Of a stretch of DNA of 64,000 nt, positions 8,783 through 16,892 are shown piece by piece. Both the position numbers and the translations under genes were made by a program. The notes beneath the pieces are model-generated. The model ran no database searches and was not told the DNA's origin. It saw nothing but the letters and a program-made list of their open reading frames with translations. Position 1 is the stretch's first letter. Each line of letters begins with the position of its first letter. Source of the DNA: Methanolacinia paynteri (GTDB taxonomy: Archaea; Halobacteriota; Methanomicrobia; Methanomicrobiales; Methanomicrobiaceae); contig NZ_KN360928.1 of the NCBI RefSeq assembly GCF_000784355.1, positions 129,820 through 193,819 of the forward strand, in the 5' to 3' direction.

Positions 8783-9322
8783 TCAGGATTCGTCAGGCAC
8801 ATCGCCATACGGGATATATTCGGATTTTTTGGCCTTTTTGCTGACGATTCCACTGTTCCCGTTGATATCCTGGATAATTAATGTAAACGGCTCTTTTCCT
8901 TCGCGTGCCCTCTCAAGCCTTTCTTTTAACGCGATGGCATTTGCCTTCTCAGGCTCTTCATCTGAACGGGTGATAATTCCTTCGACGACATTTAGGATTC
9001 TCAAAAGAACACCTTCGACATTCGATATGAATGCCTCGCACATAGGACCCGGTTCGACAAGTATACCGAATTCAGGAATCTCGATCGAGCCCCTGCTGCT
9101 CCTGACGACTCTTATCGCGAGATCCTCCTCTCCATCGACCTTTACAGTGTACCGGATTGGATTATTGTCTCCCATGACCATAGTGTCAACCGATTTAAAA
9201 CCACAGTCACAGGAAGCATGGGCAAGCATAACCTCTGAAAAATAGGGAATTCTTTCAGTCTGATATATATATTGGATATCCTTCGAACAGACCGGACATG
9301 GAGCTGTAATAACCCTTCTCAA
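8783..9322 (-). CDS. ZPR1-type zinc finger protein
   Basis: A 179-residue single-module ZPR1 protein. The zinc ribbon uses CPVC (9-12) and CDC (about 38-40), followed by the conserved MVMGDNNPIRYTVKV-type beta domain, and GPMCEAFISNVEGVLLRI in the alpha-helical part is typical of archaeal ZPR1. Eukaryotic ZPR1 carries two such modules and helps fold elongation factor eEF1A. The archaeal protein has one module and its role is less certain. It lies two bases after the sepF stop codon, so the two are surely co-transcribed. Confidence 0.88.
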   Translation of the reverse strand: MRRVITAPCPVCSKDIQYIYQTERIPYFSEVMLAHASCDCGFKSVDTMVMGDNNPIRYTVKVDGEEDLAIRVVRSSRGSIEIPEFGILVEPGPMCEAFISNVEGVLLRILNVVEGIITRSDEEPEKANAIALKERLERAREGKEPFTLIIQDINGNSGIVSKKAKKSEYIPYGDVPDES

Positions 9323-9324
9323 AC

Positions 9325-9693
9325 TCAGGCTCCAATTTTTTCGCGGGAGACCTTGACAGACATCGGAGTTATGATAATGTATTTCTGGTCGCCGAGACCG
9401 ATTATATCCCCGTTGATATCATTTGCAACATCCCTGAGATCCTTTACCACCCTTTCATATGTGATCTTGTCCATTTTAAGGCGCCCGATGTCCACGATCA
9501 CAATATTACCGTTATAGACCTCGTCTTTTATTCTTGGTGTGTCACGTATCTCGTTTATAGTCGCGATCTTGACGTACATTGTCGCCGGACCCCCCGAACC
9601 CGAGGATTCGACAGAGGCCAGATCAAGTTCCATGTAATCCGCTTCATCCGATGGACTTCCCTTTTTGAAGAGGGATGTAAACTTTTTAGCCAT
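9325..9693 (-). CDS. sepF: SepF-like cell division protein
   Basis: A 122-residue protein with the archaeal SepF plan. A short basic, amphipathic N-terminus (MAKKFTSLFKKG) would bind the membrane. A flexible acidic linker follows to about residue 35. The compact SepF/DUF552 domain comes after, with YVKIATINEIRD (about 40-51), NIVIVDIGRL (about 63-72) and GDIIGLGDQKYIIITP (about 93-108). In archaea SepF anchors the FtsZ ring to the membrane. No ftsZ gene is in the window. It heads the run sepF-zpr1-vms1-like. The last residues (VKVSREKIGA) are typical of the family's C-terminal end. Confidence 0.9.
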   Translation of the reverse strand: MAKKFTSLFKKGSPSDEADYMELDLASVESSGSGGPATMYVKIATINEIRDTPRIKDEVYNGNIVIVDIGRLKMDKITYERVVKDLRDVANDINGDIIGLGDQKYIIITPMSVKVSREKIGA

Positions 9694-9748
9694 ATGAAGA
9701 ATTGTAGAGTGAATTTTATTTAATTTTATCTTTTGTTATTCGAATAAA

Positions 9749-10246
9749 TCAGATCTCGAGGTTCCAGAGATCGTCTCCCACATAGTGGATATTCTTGGCC
9801 ACCTTTCCCTTATCAGAAGCCATAATGCCCTCAGAATCCATAAGCGCAACCGCTATTGCCAGTGGTTTGCCATGCTTTTCCTCCACGATGACAAACGGCC
9901 TGCCCTCCCTGATGTCGCCGGTAAGACTGACAATGCCCGGGCGCATAAGATCTGCACCCTTGGCCATAAAAGCCACCGCACCGGAATCGACAACAGCCTT
10001 GCGGACTTCAAAAGGAGTCTCAACAAATGCCCTCAGGGTAGGAAAAACCCAGCCGTCCCTCTCCATAATCGCCGGTTTCCTGTTGACAAGATAGATCATA
10101 AAATCGCTGTCCGTCTCTGCAATCTCCACATTTCCGGAAAGAAAACTGTCAGCCGATTCCCCGATCTCCTCTTCCAGTTTCTTTTTAAGATCGGCAAGAC
10201 GCGATTTCCGTATAGAATATCTCTTTTTTACATTCAGCTTTGCCAT
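9749..10246 (-). CDS. PUA-domain RNA-binding protein (MCT-1-like)
   Basis: A 165-residue protein with an N-terminal DUF1947/MCT-1-type region (about 1-75) and a C-terminal PUA domain (about 78-155). The PUA domain is recognisable from VVDSGAVAFMAKGADLMRPGIV and the following EGRPFVIVEEKHGKPLAIAVA. PUA domains bind structured RNA. The eukaryotic relatives MCT-1 and eIF2D act in translation initiation and ribosome recycling, and a similar role is inferred here. It diverges from the lsm-rpl37e-purF unit, placing several RNA and ribosome genes together. Confidence 0.85.
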   Translation of the reverse strand: MAKLNVKKRYSIRKSRLADLKKKLEEEIGESADSFLSGNVEIAETDSDFMIYLVNRKPAIMERDGWVFPTLRAFVETPFEVRKAVVDSGAVAFMAKGADLMRPGIVSLTGDIREGRPFVIVEEKHGKPLAIAVALMDSEGIMASDKGKVAKNIHYVGDDLWNLEI

Positions 10247-10304
10247 TTTAACTCCGATATTAGTTATTCATCATATCGATGCCAGGACTGATACACCTTT
10301 TGCG

Positions 10305-10314
10305 CTATATTTAT
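10305..10314 (+). promoter_or_regulatory. candidate TATA element between the PUA gene and lsm
   Basis: CTATATTTAT lies in the 121-base divergent region, 54 bases before the lsm ATG. The complementary strand is also TATA-like, so it could serve the PUA gene. Based on resemblance only. Confidence 0.35.
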
Positions 10315-10367
10315 CTATCTTACACTCGCAATTATACTAATCCTCATCAAAGAATAAAGGGAACCCC

Positions 10368-10595
10368 ATGACAAAGAGACCACTGGAAATTTTGGACCAG
10401 GCTTTAAATCAGAAGCCGGTAATAGTCAGTCTGAAGGGCGGCAGAGAAATTCGCGGGATATTACAGGGATACGATGTTCACATGAATCTCGTCCTTGAGA
10501 ACGCAGAAGAAGAGATTAACGGAGTTATCAAGAGCCAGGGGACATTAATTGTCCGTGGCGACAATGTAATCTACATATCTCCGTCGGTAAACTAA
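10368..10595 (+). CDS. LSm (Sm-like) RNA-binding protein
   Basis: A 75-residue archaeal Sm protein. The Sm1 motif covers [17 protein letters not shown] with [10 protein letters not shown] (about 20-48), and the Sm2 motif is [13 protein letters not shown] (about 61-73), where RGDN matches the canonical RG(D/N) uridine-binding loop. In archaea these proteins form homoheptameric rings that bind U-rich RNA. The gene is 44 bases upstream of rpl37e. The lsm-L37e pair is a well-known conserved archaeal arrangement, which supports the call. Confidence 0.95.
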   Translation: MTKRPLEILDQALNQKPVIVSLKGGREIRGILQGYDVHMNLVLENAEEEINGVIKSQGTLIVRGDNVIYISPSVN

Positions 10596-10639
10596 GAGTA
10601 TTTTTTGAAAGAGAAATTTATAATTTTAGGTGATTTAAA

Positions 10640-10822
10640 ATGACAAAAGGAACTCCATCAAGAGGAAAGAGACAGACCCAGACCCACATCGTATGTAGGA
10701 GATGTGGAAAGGTGTCCTATCACAAGCGCGATAAAGTCTGTTCGGCATGTGGATTCGGAAAGACATCAAGAATGCGCAAATATAACTGGGTTACGAAAAA
10801 ATCGAAAACCCCCACACACTAA
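10640..10822 (+). CDS. rpl37e: 50S ribosomal protein L37e
   Basis: A 60-residue zinc-binding ribosomal protein of archaea and eukaryotes. It begins [19 protein letters not shown] and carries two zinc-binding pairs, CRRC (19-22) and CSAC (34-37). A basic C-terminal tail rich in Arg and Lys contacts rRNA. Length and motif spacing match the family exactly. It sits between lsm and purF in one transcription unit. Confidence 0.97.
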   Translation: MTKGTPSRGKRQTQTHIVCRRCGKVSYHKRDKVCSACGFGKTSRMRKYNWVTKKSKTPTH

Positions 10823-10849
10823 AATCTCCAGCCTAACAAGACAGATATC

Positions 10850-12271
10850 ATGTGCGGTATCGTTGGCATCATCGGTGCCGGTGATGTTTCAATCCCGATA
10901 TACTACGCTCTTTACGCCCTGCAGCATCGCGGGCAGGAGAGCGCGGGTATTACCACTTTTGACGGTAAAACACTTTTTAAGCATAAAGGTCCCGGCCTTG
11001 TCGCAGAGGTATTTGACGAGGATATACTCCACGAACTGAAGGGTTTTTCAGGTCTGGGTCATGTCCGTTACCCTACAACAGGCGAAAAGATCGCGGAAAA
11101 TATCCAGCCCTTTACATTCAGGTTTATGGGAAGGTTTTGTGCCATAGCACACAACGGCAACCTGACAAATACGGAAAAGCTGCGCGAAGAGTTCGAAAAA
11201 CGTGGCCAGATATTTTCTACAACCACGGATACGGAAGTTATCGGAAATGTAATCGCCGATGAACTCAGGAAATCCGGGCGCATGGAAGATGCGGTATTGG
11301 CCTGTATGAAAAGGCTCGAAGGCTCATATTCCGTGGTTTTTCTCTCCGAAGACAAGGTCTATGCATTCCGTGATCCCCTCGGGATCAGGCCGCTCTGCAT
11401 CGGAAAAACGAAAGACGGATATATAGTATGTTCTGAATCCGTTGCCGTGGACGCTTTAAACGGCACGTTGATCCGCGATGTCAGGCCGGGAGAGCTTGTC
11501 TGCATAAGTAAAAAAGGGCTGGAGTCCGTACAGATTGCAGAGAGTTCAGGCCATGCACACTGTGTTTTTGAATACATCTATTTTGCAAGGGCCGATTCGG
11601 TTATTGACGGCCGCCTGGTTTATGATGTCAGGAGAAAGATCGGCCAGGCATTGTACCTCGAAGCTCCCGTAAAGGCCGATCTCGTCTCACCTGTTCCCGA
11701 TTCCGGAATAGCCCATGCAACAGGCTATTCGGAAAGTTCCGGCATCCCTTACAGGGAGGGCCTGATCAAGAACAGGTACATGGGCAGGACCTTCATAATG
11801 CCTACGCAGGAAGACAGGGAGAACGCCGTCAGGATAAAACTGAATCCTGTAAAAGGCCATATCAAGGATAAATCCATTGTTATCGTCGACGACAGCATAG
11901 TCAGGGGAACAACCTCAAAGAGAATTATAAATATCCTGAAGGAAGCCGGAGCTGAAGAGGTCCACATGAGAGTAGGATCCCCCCCGATAAAGGCCCCCTG
12001 TTACCTTGGAGTTGATATGCCGACAAGAGAGGAGCTTATCGCAAGCGACAAGTCGAATGAAGAGGTGAAGGAGGGGATAGATGCTACTTCACTCCATCAT
12101 GTGTCTGTCGAATCGCTCATTGATGCAATAGGCATGCCCGCAGATGATCTCTGCCTCGGCTGCCTTACCGGAGTATATCCTCTCTGGATCAAGGGCGAAA
12201 AGGCCTGCCCGAGATATACCGATTTTATAAAAGGCTCGTACCAGACGAATATTAAGGAATTCAACGAATAA
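10850..12271 (+). CDS. purF: amidophosphoribosyltransferase
   Basis: PurF makes phosphoribosylamine from PRPP and glutamine, the committed purine step. The 473-residue protein starts MCGIVGIIG, where Cys2 is the glutamine-attacking nucleophile exposed after Met removal. RYPTTGE (about 74-80) and AHNGNL (about 99-104) belong to the N-terminal glutaminase domain. In the phosphoribosyltransferase half, IVIVDDSIVRGTTS (about 343-356) is the PRPP-binding loop. CLGCLTG near residue 438 may serve an Fe-S site as in other type PurF enzymes. It follows rpl37e by 27 bases. Its stop codon directly abuts the stop codon of the convergent gene. Confidence 0.96.
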   Translation: MCGIVGIIGAGDVSIPIYYALYALQHRGQESAGITTFDGKTLFKHKGPGLVAEVFDEDILHELKGFSGLGHVRYPTTGEKIAENIQPFTFRFMGRFCAIAHNGNLTNTEKLREEFEKRGQIFSTTTDTEVIGNVIADELRKSGRMEDAVLACMKRLEGSYSVVFLSEDKVYAFRDPLGIRPLCIGKTKDGYIVCSESVAVDALNGTLIRDVRPGELVCISKKGLESVQIAESSGHAHCVFEYIYFARADSVIDGRLVYDVRRKIGQALYLEAPVKADLVSPVPDSGIAHATGYSESSGIPYREGLIKNRYMGRTFIMPTQEDRENAVRIKLNPVKGHIKDKSIVIVDDSIVRGTTSKRIINILKEAGAEEVHMRVGSPPIKAPCYLGVDMPTREELIASDKSNEEVKEGIDATSLHHVSVESLIDAIGMPADDLCLGCLTGVYPLWIKGEKACPRYTDFIKGSYQTNIKEFNE

Positions 12272-12952
12272 TCAGATATCCAGTTCCCTCTTTTTTTCCT
12301 TTATCCATTCCTGCAGCAGGATCGTCAAAAACGATTCTGCCTCCGAAAGATACATCAGGTCCGCAGATTCGCCACCTTCACAGGATTCACCGGACGACAA
12401 ACGGTCCGCCGAATACAGGAACCAGCCCAGCTCATCATCAGAACACCATCCTTTCGCCACGGGATTTCCCGCAGAAGACTCGATCATCCGGAACAATTTT
12501 AAAAATCCATCCCATGTTCCGAATGCACCGGGGATCTCGCTTATTGCTGCGCCGAGGTCGCTATCCGCAGTTGCAACGAGAAAAACCGACTCGAAAGGGC
12601 TCCTGATCTGAATCTCCTCGTCATTCCCGTCCTCACACGAGATAATGAAATTCCCGTCATTTCCTGAATGCGTGTCACTCAAAAAATCTTTCTTTTCCTG
12701 CTGTGTCTCGCTAATATCTTCCGCCTTTATTTTAGGATCGCCGTTAAAGACCAGCATCGACACCCCCCGTATAAGTTTGATCTTATTGCCGGCGTCAGAG
12801 CTGACATCTTCCGCAGTAGAAAAATCCCCGGAAGAATCATAAAAAAAAGCGTACCGGCAGTCTGAAGCGGTGCGGATCAATAGTTCTGGAGCTGACCGGG
12901 ATATAATATCCATGAGGTGAGCGTCTCCGGAAAGATAAACAAGCCAGTTCAT
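12272..12952 (-). CDS. uncharacterised acidic protein
   Basis: A 226-residue soluble protein rich in Asp, Glu and Ser, with no signal peptide, membrane helix or motif that I recognise. It is Met-poor and shows predicted alternating strands in the first third, a helical C-terminus ending in EWIKEKKRELDI, and only scattered cysteines without zinc-site spacing. It is transcribed towards purF with stop codons directly adjacent. Codon use resembles its neighbours, which favours a real, resident gene. Function unknown. Confidence 0.6.
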   Translation of the reverse strand: MNWLVYLSGDAHLMDIISRSAPELLIRTASDCRYAFFYDSSGDFSTAEDVSSDAGNKIKLIRGVSMLVFNGDPKIKAEDISETQQEKKDFLSDTHSGNDGNFIISCEDGNDEEIQIRSPFESVFLVATADSDLGAAISEIPGAFGTWDGFLKLFRMIESSAGNPVAKGWCSDDELGWFLYSADRLSSGESCEGGESADLMYLSEAESFLTILLQEWIKEKKRELDI

Positions 12953-13097
12953 AATAGTAATATGATCAGAAGAAGTAGATTCTTTTCATATTTTCCTAAC
13001 ATATGATTAAATACTGTATTTCCAAATTTAACCATAGCTTTTAGCAACTCATTTATTTAACCCGGAAAAATACTATTTCATATTCAGGGTTTGTAAA

Positions 13098-14723
13098 ATG
13101 GGTGAATACAGGGGTTTGATCGTATTATTCTTTCTGGCTGTATGCCTCGTTCCGGCTGTTTCAGCAGTCCATTACCAGGCGGCAGGTACAATCTCCACGT
13201 TAACGGATTATCCGGAAGACAGATGGGAGATAGGAATCAGCGGAGACAATGTTATCTGGGTCGAACCCGGAGAAGGATATGGAGAACAGATCCTGTACCT
13301 ATATAATATTCCTGAAAAGGAAGTCAAAAAGATTGCATCATCAAAATATTCCACCTTTCATCCGGGGATTGCAGACGATCTTCTTCTCTGGGGAGAGAAG
13401 ACAGACATTCCGGGACCCATAAACCTAATCCGCTACGATATCCTGAATGGGAGCCTGTCTTATGTCGATCCCTACCTCTCAAACCAGGATTTTCCTGCAA
13501 CCGACGGCAGTACCGTTGTATGGCTGGACAGCAGGACAGGAGGCTATACGAATATCTATCTGAAGAAAGGTGATGACGGCAGCTATCTGTTCCACGGATC
13601 GGACACAAGCGACAAGCACACCCCTCAGATTAGCGGAGAGTACGTCTACTGGGTGGAGAAAGGAACGCTCTACAGGCAGAACATAGATTCCGGGAACGCA
13701 GAGGCCATAATATCAGAAATACCGGACGATTACTCGATCTCGGGAGAAAATATAGTATGGGAGTACGAGAACGGCGATCAAACCGACATTGCCCTCCTCG
13801 ACACGAACGCGATGTCAGCCGAAACCGAAGTGGATAACCCCGGCGACCAGTTGAACCCGGATATCGACGAAAACAACATAGTCTGGCAGGAAAAAGAAGA
13901 CGGCCTGAATTTAATCAGGGTAAAGAACATCGAAACCGGAATAAGCGCCGGGATCTATTCTTCCGAATATCTTCAGTCCGAACCGAAGATAAGCGGTGAC
14001 AACATAGTCTGGTTCGATTCCACGCCTGGAAATGAATCGGTCAGGATGTTCGATCTTGACAGTTATGCGGTGCCCTCCGCTGATTTCATATCGGATGCCG
14101 AACCTTCGCTCGTGCCGTTTACGATTCATTTTGTTCCCGAGATCACAACTTCGGTAAATATCAAACCCGATCTGCTATGGAATTTCGGAGACGGAACATT
14201 CTCGCCAGAGGCCGAGCCGGATCATACGTACACAGAGCCCGGCATATACAATGTCTCATTGACCATCTCCAACGAATATGGTACAAAAACCGAATTCAAA
14301 CCCTCATATATCATTGCCGGCGAACTGCCCGACCCTGACTTCTACTCTGAAATCACTACAGGATATACACCGCTCACTGTAAGATTCACGGACAACTCCA
14401 CTGGGTCTTATGACACGATACTATGGGACTTTGGAGACGGAGTGGGATCATTACTGGAAAACCCGGTACACACCTATGATGAGCCGGGACTCTATACCGT
14501 GGCACTTACCCTGTCCAACCGGTTCGGATCGGTTACAGAGACAAAATACGGATACATCAGGGCCGGTTTTGAAGTCGACATCCAGGAGCAGGATGTAACG
14601 AAAGAGGAAGGGGCATTAGGCCTCCCGGATATCTTCACCCACGGATCGACGGGAACCAGCGGTAATGAATCGGAGATGCCTTCGTTTGACGTTGAGGACT
14701 TCATAGGACTATTAAACAAATAA
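13098..14723 (+). CDS. secreted surface protein with beta-propeller repeats and two PKD domains
   Basis: A 541-residue protein that begins with a clear signal peptide ending near VSA (about residue 22). Residues about 40-325 hold seven repeats with a core such as ISGDNVIWVE, DGSTVVWLDSR, ISGENIVWEYE and ISGDNIVWFDS, consistent with a TolB/WD-like beta-propeller. Two PKD domains follow (about 338-420 and 425-505), each with the FGDG(T/V) and H-T-Y-x-E/D-P-G-x-Y-x-V signatures. The end lacks an evident membrane helix or sorting motif, so anchoring is unclear. PKD-propeller proteins are typical cell-surface components in Methanomicrobiales. The gene appears monocistronic. Confidence 0.85.
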   Translation: MGEYRGLIVLFFLAVCLVPAVSAVHYQAAGTISTLTDYPEDRWEIGISGDNVIWVEPGEGYGEQILYLYNIPEKEVKKIASSKYSTFHPGIADDLLLWGEKTDIPGPINLIRYDILNGSLSYVDPYLSNQDFPATDGSTVVWLDSRTGGYTNIYLKKGDDGSYLFHGSDTSDKHTPQISGEYVYWVEKGTLYRQNIDSGNAEAIISEIPDDYSISGENIVWEYENGDQTDIALLDTNAMSAETEVDNPGDQLNPDIDENNIVWQEKEDGLNLIRVKNIETGISAGIYSSEYLQSEPKISGDNIVWFDSTPGNESVRMFDLDSYAVPSADFISDAEPSLVPFTIHFVPEITTSVNIKPDLLWNFGDGTFSPEAEPDHTYTEPGIYNVSLTISNEYGTKTEFKPSYIIAGELPDPDFYSEITTGYTPLTVRFTDNSTGSYDTILWDFGDGVGSLLENPVHTYDEPGLYTVALTLSNRFGSVTETKYGYIRAGFEVDIQEQDVTKEEGALGLPDIFTHGSTGTSGNESEMPSFDVEDFIGLLNK

Positions 14724-14756
14724 TGAAACGGAACAAAAAAAATAACAGAATAATAG

Positions 14757-14831
14757 TAGCGAGGAATGGATTTGAACCATTGATCTACGGGTTATGAGCC
14801 CGCCGGGATTTCCTGACTACCCCACCTCGCT
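14757..14831 (-). tRNA. initiator tRNA-Met (CAT)
   Basis: The reverse strand folds into a full 75-base cloverleaf. The acceptor stem AGCGAGG pairs with CCTCGCT, followed by discriminator A. The anticodon loop is CTCATAA (anticodon CAT). The T-loop is TTCAAAT on an AATGG/CCATT stem. Three consecutive G:C pairs (GGG/CCC) close the anticodon stem and A1:U72 ends the acceptor stem. Both are archaeal initiator marks that separate it from elongator Met and Ile2 tRNAs. CCA is not encoded. Confidence 0.95.
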
Positions 14832-14860
14832 ATTGTGCTATAAACCTCTGGCATTATTGC

Positions 14861-14872
14861 TGATATATGTTT
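14861..14872 (-). promoter_or_regulatory. candidate TATA box for the initiator tRNA gene
   Basis: The reverse strand reads AACATATATCAG, centred about 36 bases before the mature tRNA 5' end, which fits a TATA box plus a short 5' leader removed by RNase P. Confidence 0.4.
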
Positions 14873-14969
14873 TGATATCTACATCTGGCAGATTATTCAT
14901 TATTGAGGGAATTTATCCATGCATCCGGGATATATAATAAATATTGAATAAGCGACAAAACTGAGTACT

Positions 14970-15389
14970 ATGTCAGGAAGCGACAATGCGGACGATGATA
15001 TCCAAAAGCTCAGGGAACAAAGGAAGGCAGAAATAATGAACAAGATCGGAAAAAAAAGAAATCCCGGGGTAAATGTTGTGGACGAACTGAATTTTCGCGC
15101 ATTTATATCAGAAAACAGGTTTTCAGTTCTTGATGTGTGGGCCGAATGGTGCGGCCCGTGCCTGAGAGTTGCACCCGTCATCGAAGAATTTTCAAATGAA
15201 TTTTCTGGAAAAATCGCATTCGGAAAGTGCAATGTCGATGAAAATCAGAATATTGCGGCGGCATTCGCCATATCTGCAATACCTACCCTGCTTTTTTTCT
15301 CCGAAGGAAAACTGATAAACAGAATCACCGGCGCATACCCGAAGGAAGCGCTTGAAAAACAGATCCGGTCCATTTTCCCGGGCATATAA
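14970..15389 (+). CDS. thioredoxin
   Basis: A 139-residue thioredoxin with an N-terminal extension. The active site WCGPC lies at about residues 60-64 within DVWAEWCGPCLRVAPVIEEF. The cis-proline is in AISAIPTLLFF (about 104-114), and GAYPKEAL precedes the last helix. The first 35 residues are charged (KLREQRKAEIMNKIGKKR) and not part of the fold. Such extensions are common in archaeal thioredoxins. It reduces protein disulfides in the cytoplasm. The reductase is not nearby. Confidence 0.93.
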   Translation: MSGSDNADDDIQKLREQRKAEIMNKIGKKRNPGVNVVDELNFRAFISENRFSVLDVWAEWCGPCLRVAPVIEEFSNEFSGKIAFGKCNVDENQNIAAAFAISAIPTLLFFSEGKLINRITGAYPKEALEKQIRSIFPGI

Positions 15390-15402
15390 AATAAATTAAT
15401 TA

Positions 15403-15744
15403 TTATTTCCCTTTTTTAAACCTCTCTTTGAAATTCATCTTCGCAGCCATTATGAAATCATTGATAGTCAGGCTGCCGACCGGATAAGTATAGAAACTCA
15501 CCTCAACATATTTCCCCTGATAGATACGGACATCAGGATAATGACCCTCCCTCTTTGAAAGATCTGCAATTTCGATGAAGAACTCCTCGCATTTCTGGAA
15601 GTTTCCAAGATCATAAATCCTGAAAATCCTCCCGTCCCTGACCTCCCAGCCCGGAACCGCCCTGATGTATTCAAGGACCTCCTTTCTTGTCAGTGGTGAA
15701 AGGCGGCCGGGATTGGGATCGCATTTCATAGCATGCAGTTCCAT
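15403..15744 (-). CDS. 4a-hydroxytetrahydrobiopterin dehydratase (pterin carbinolamine dehydratase family)
   Basis: A 113-residue PCD/DCoH protein. The family signature is EGHYPDVRIYQGKYVEVSFYT (about residues 67-87, split as EGHYPDV then YVEVSFYT), with the conserved His and Pro of the pterin site. GWEVRDGRIFRIYDLGNFQKC (about 32-52) matches the N-terminal strand pair and helix. LTINDFIMAAKMN is the last helix. The second histidine of the bacterial HHP motif is Tyr here, a common variation. Methanogens use modified pterins, so the exact substrate is uncertain. An in-frame ATG at codon 6 is an alternative start. Confidence 0.88.
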   Translation of the reverse strand: MELHAMKCDPNPGRLSPLTRKEVLEYIRAVPGWEVRDGRIFRIYDLGNFQKCEEFFIEIADLSKREGHYPDVRIYQGKYVEVSFYTYPVGSLTINDFIMAAKMNFKERFKKGK

Positions 15745-16086
15745 TACTCTTAAATCCCCATTATTCTAAAAAAAGTTTTGTAAAAAAAAATGTGTATCTG
15801 CCGGCAATTCTGCATAGAGGCGCTGATGCAATAAATGTAGAAAAGGGACAGATCCAATGCGCTTTACGGCACAAAAAATACTGAAAAATCCCATCCGGGC
15901 CACATTTGCGTTTATACTATCACGACAGATAATATCCTGAGATCATTCCCGAAAAAAAGACCGTCCGTCAACCTGTACAAAATTCAAAAGGGAATCAATT
16001 TTTATTTCTTTTTCAAAAAAATAAAGAGAATGAAAAGGATACGAATATTTTTATTATTAATCATGTAAAATTTATTGGGGATTTTT
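15745..16086. other. non-coding region upstream of porCDAB
   Basis: About 340 bases with no plausible gene. The last 100 bases are very AT-rich (A and T runs, and ATATTTTTATTATTAATC at about 16045-16062), likely the por promoter region. An A-rich tract near 15770-15790 may end pterin dehydratase-antisense transcription. No strong hairpin or riboswitch was recognised. Confidence 0.5.
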
Positions 16087-16629
16087 TTGAGAGAACTTCG
16101 TATACACGGAAGAGGCGGACAAGGTTCGGTCACCGCTGCCGAACTCATTGCTACAGCGGCCTTCAAGAGTAATATCTACTCACAGGCCTTTCCCGCATTT
16201 GGAGTTGAAAGAAGAGGAGCTCCGGTGCAGGCATTTGTCCGTTTTGATGATAAGAAGATCAGGCTTAGGAGCCAGATCTATGAACCGGATTACATCATCG
16301 TCCAGGACAGCACATTAATCGGCGATGTGAACGTCTTCAGCGGAATGAAAGAAGGCGGAATAGCAATAATCAATACGGAAAAGGAGATCGATGGCGGAGT
16401 ACCGGAAGGAGTTAAAGTGGTAAAGATCAACGCGACATCGATCGCGCTGGAGACACTTGGTCTTCCTATCGAGAACACAACTCTCATGGGCGCATTCGCA
16501 GCGGCAACAGGAGAGATCGAGTTCGACGCCCTTGAAGAATCTCTCCGCGAGAGATTCCCGGGAGTGCTTGCAGACAAGAATATTGCAGCAGCCAGAAAGG
16601 CATATGATATCGTAAAAGGAGGCACCTGA
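16087..16629 (+). CDS. porC: pyruvate:ferredoxin oxidoreductase gamma subunit
   Basis: The gamma subunit of archaeal four-subunit pyruvate synthase. ELRIHGRGGQGSVTAAELIA at the N-terminus is the hallmark glycine-rich motif, and AFPAFGVERRGAPVQAFVR (about 36-54) is the second conserved block. The start is placed at TTG 16087 (180 residues), preceded by GGGGAT at 16077-16082 with a four-base spacer. An upstream in-frame TTG at 16075 would add MGIF and has no ribosome site. First gene of porCDAB. It ends with TGA three bases before porD. Confidence 0.9.
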   Translation: MRELRIHGRGGQGSVTAAELIATAAFKSNIYSQAFPAFGVERRGAPVQAFVRFDDKKIRLRSQIYEPDYIIVQDSTLIGDVNVFSGMKEGGIAIINTEKEIDGGVPEGVKVVKINATSIALETLGLPIENTTLMGAFAAATGEIEFDALEESLRERFPGVLADKNIAAARKAYDIVKGGT

Positions 16630-16631
16630 GT

Positions 16632-16892
16632 ATGCCGCTCAACGTAGGCTGTTCCGCTAGGCCCGGAAATGCAAGGGACAACAAAACAGGTTCGTGGAGA
16701 ACATTCAGGCCCGAGTTCGACAACGACAAATGCAACAAATGCGGAACCTGCATGATGATCTGCCCCGAGGTCTGTATCGGCGAAGATGAAGAAGGATACC
16801 CGGATGTCGACTACGATTTCTGCAAGGGCTGCGGCCTGTGCGCCGAAGAATGCCCCAAAGAGGCAATCACGATGAAAAAGGAGGAGAAATAA
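16632..16892 (+). CDS. porD: pyruvate:ferredoxin oxidoreductase delta subunit (2[4Fe-4S] ferredoxin)
   Basis: An 86-residue ferredoxin subunit that passes electrons from the catalytic core to external ferredoxin. It has two classical cluster motifs, CNKCGTCMMICP (about 36-47) and CKGCGLCAEECP (about 66-77). The N-terminal segment with GSWRTFRPEFDNDKCN is typical of PorD rather than free ferredoxin. Its stop codon TAA shares a base with the porA ATG. Confidence 0.95.
   Translation: MPLNVGCSARPGNARDNKTGSWRTFRPEFDNDKCNKCGTCMMICPEVCIGEDEEGYPDVDYDFCKGCGLCAEECPKEAITMKKEEK

Noticed and set aside
16838-16891. Longer N-terminus for porA
   Set aside because: The extension overlaps porD in another frame. 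ATG 16892 has a good ribosome site and gives the family N-terminus.
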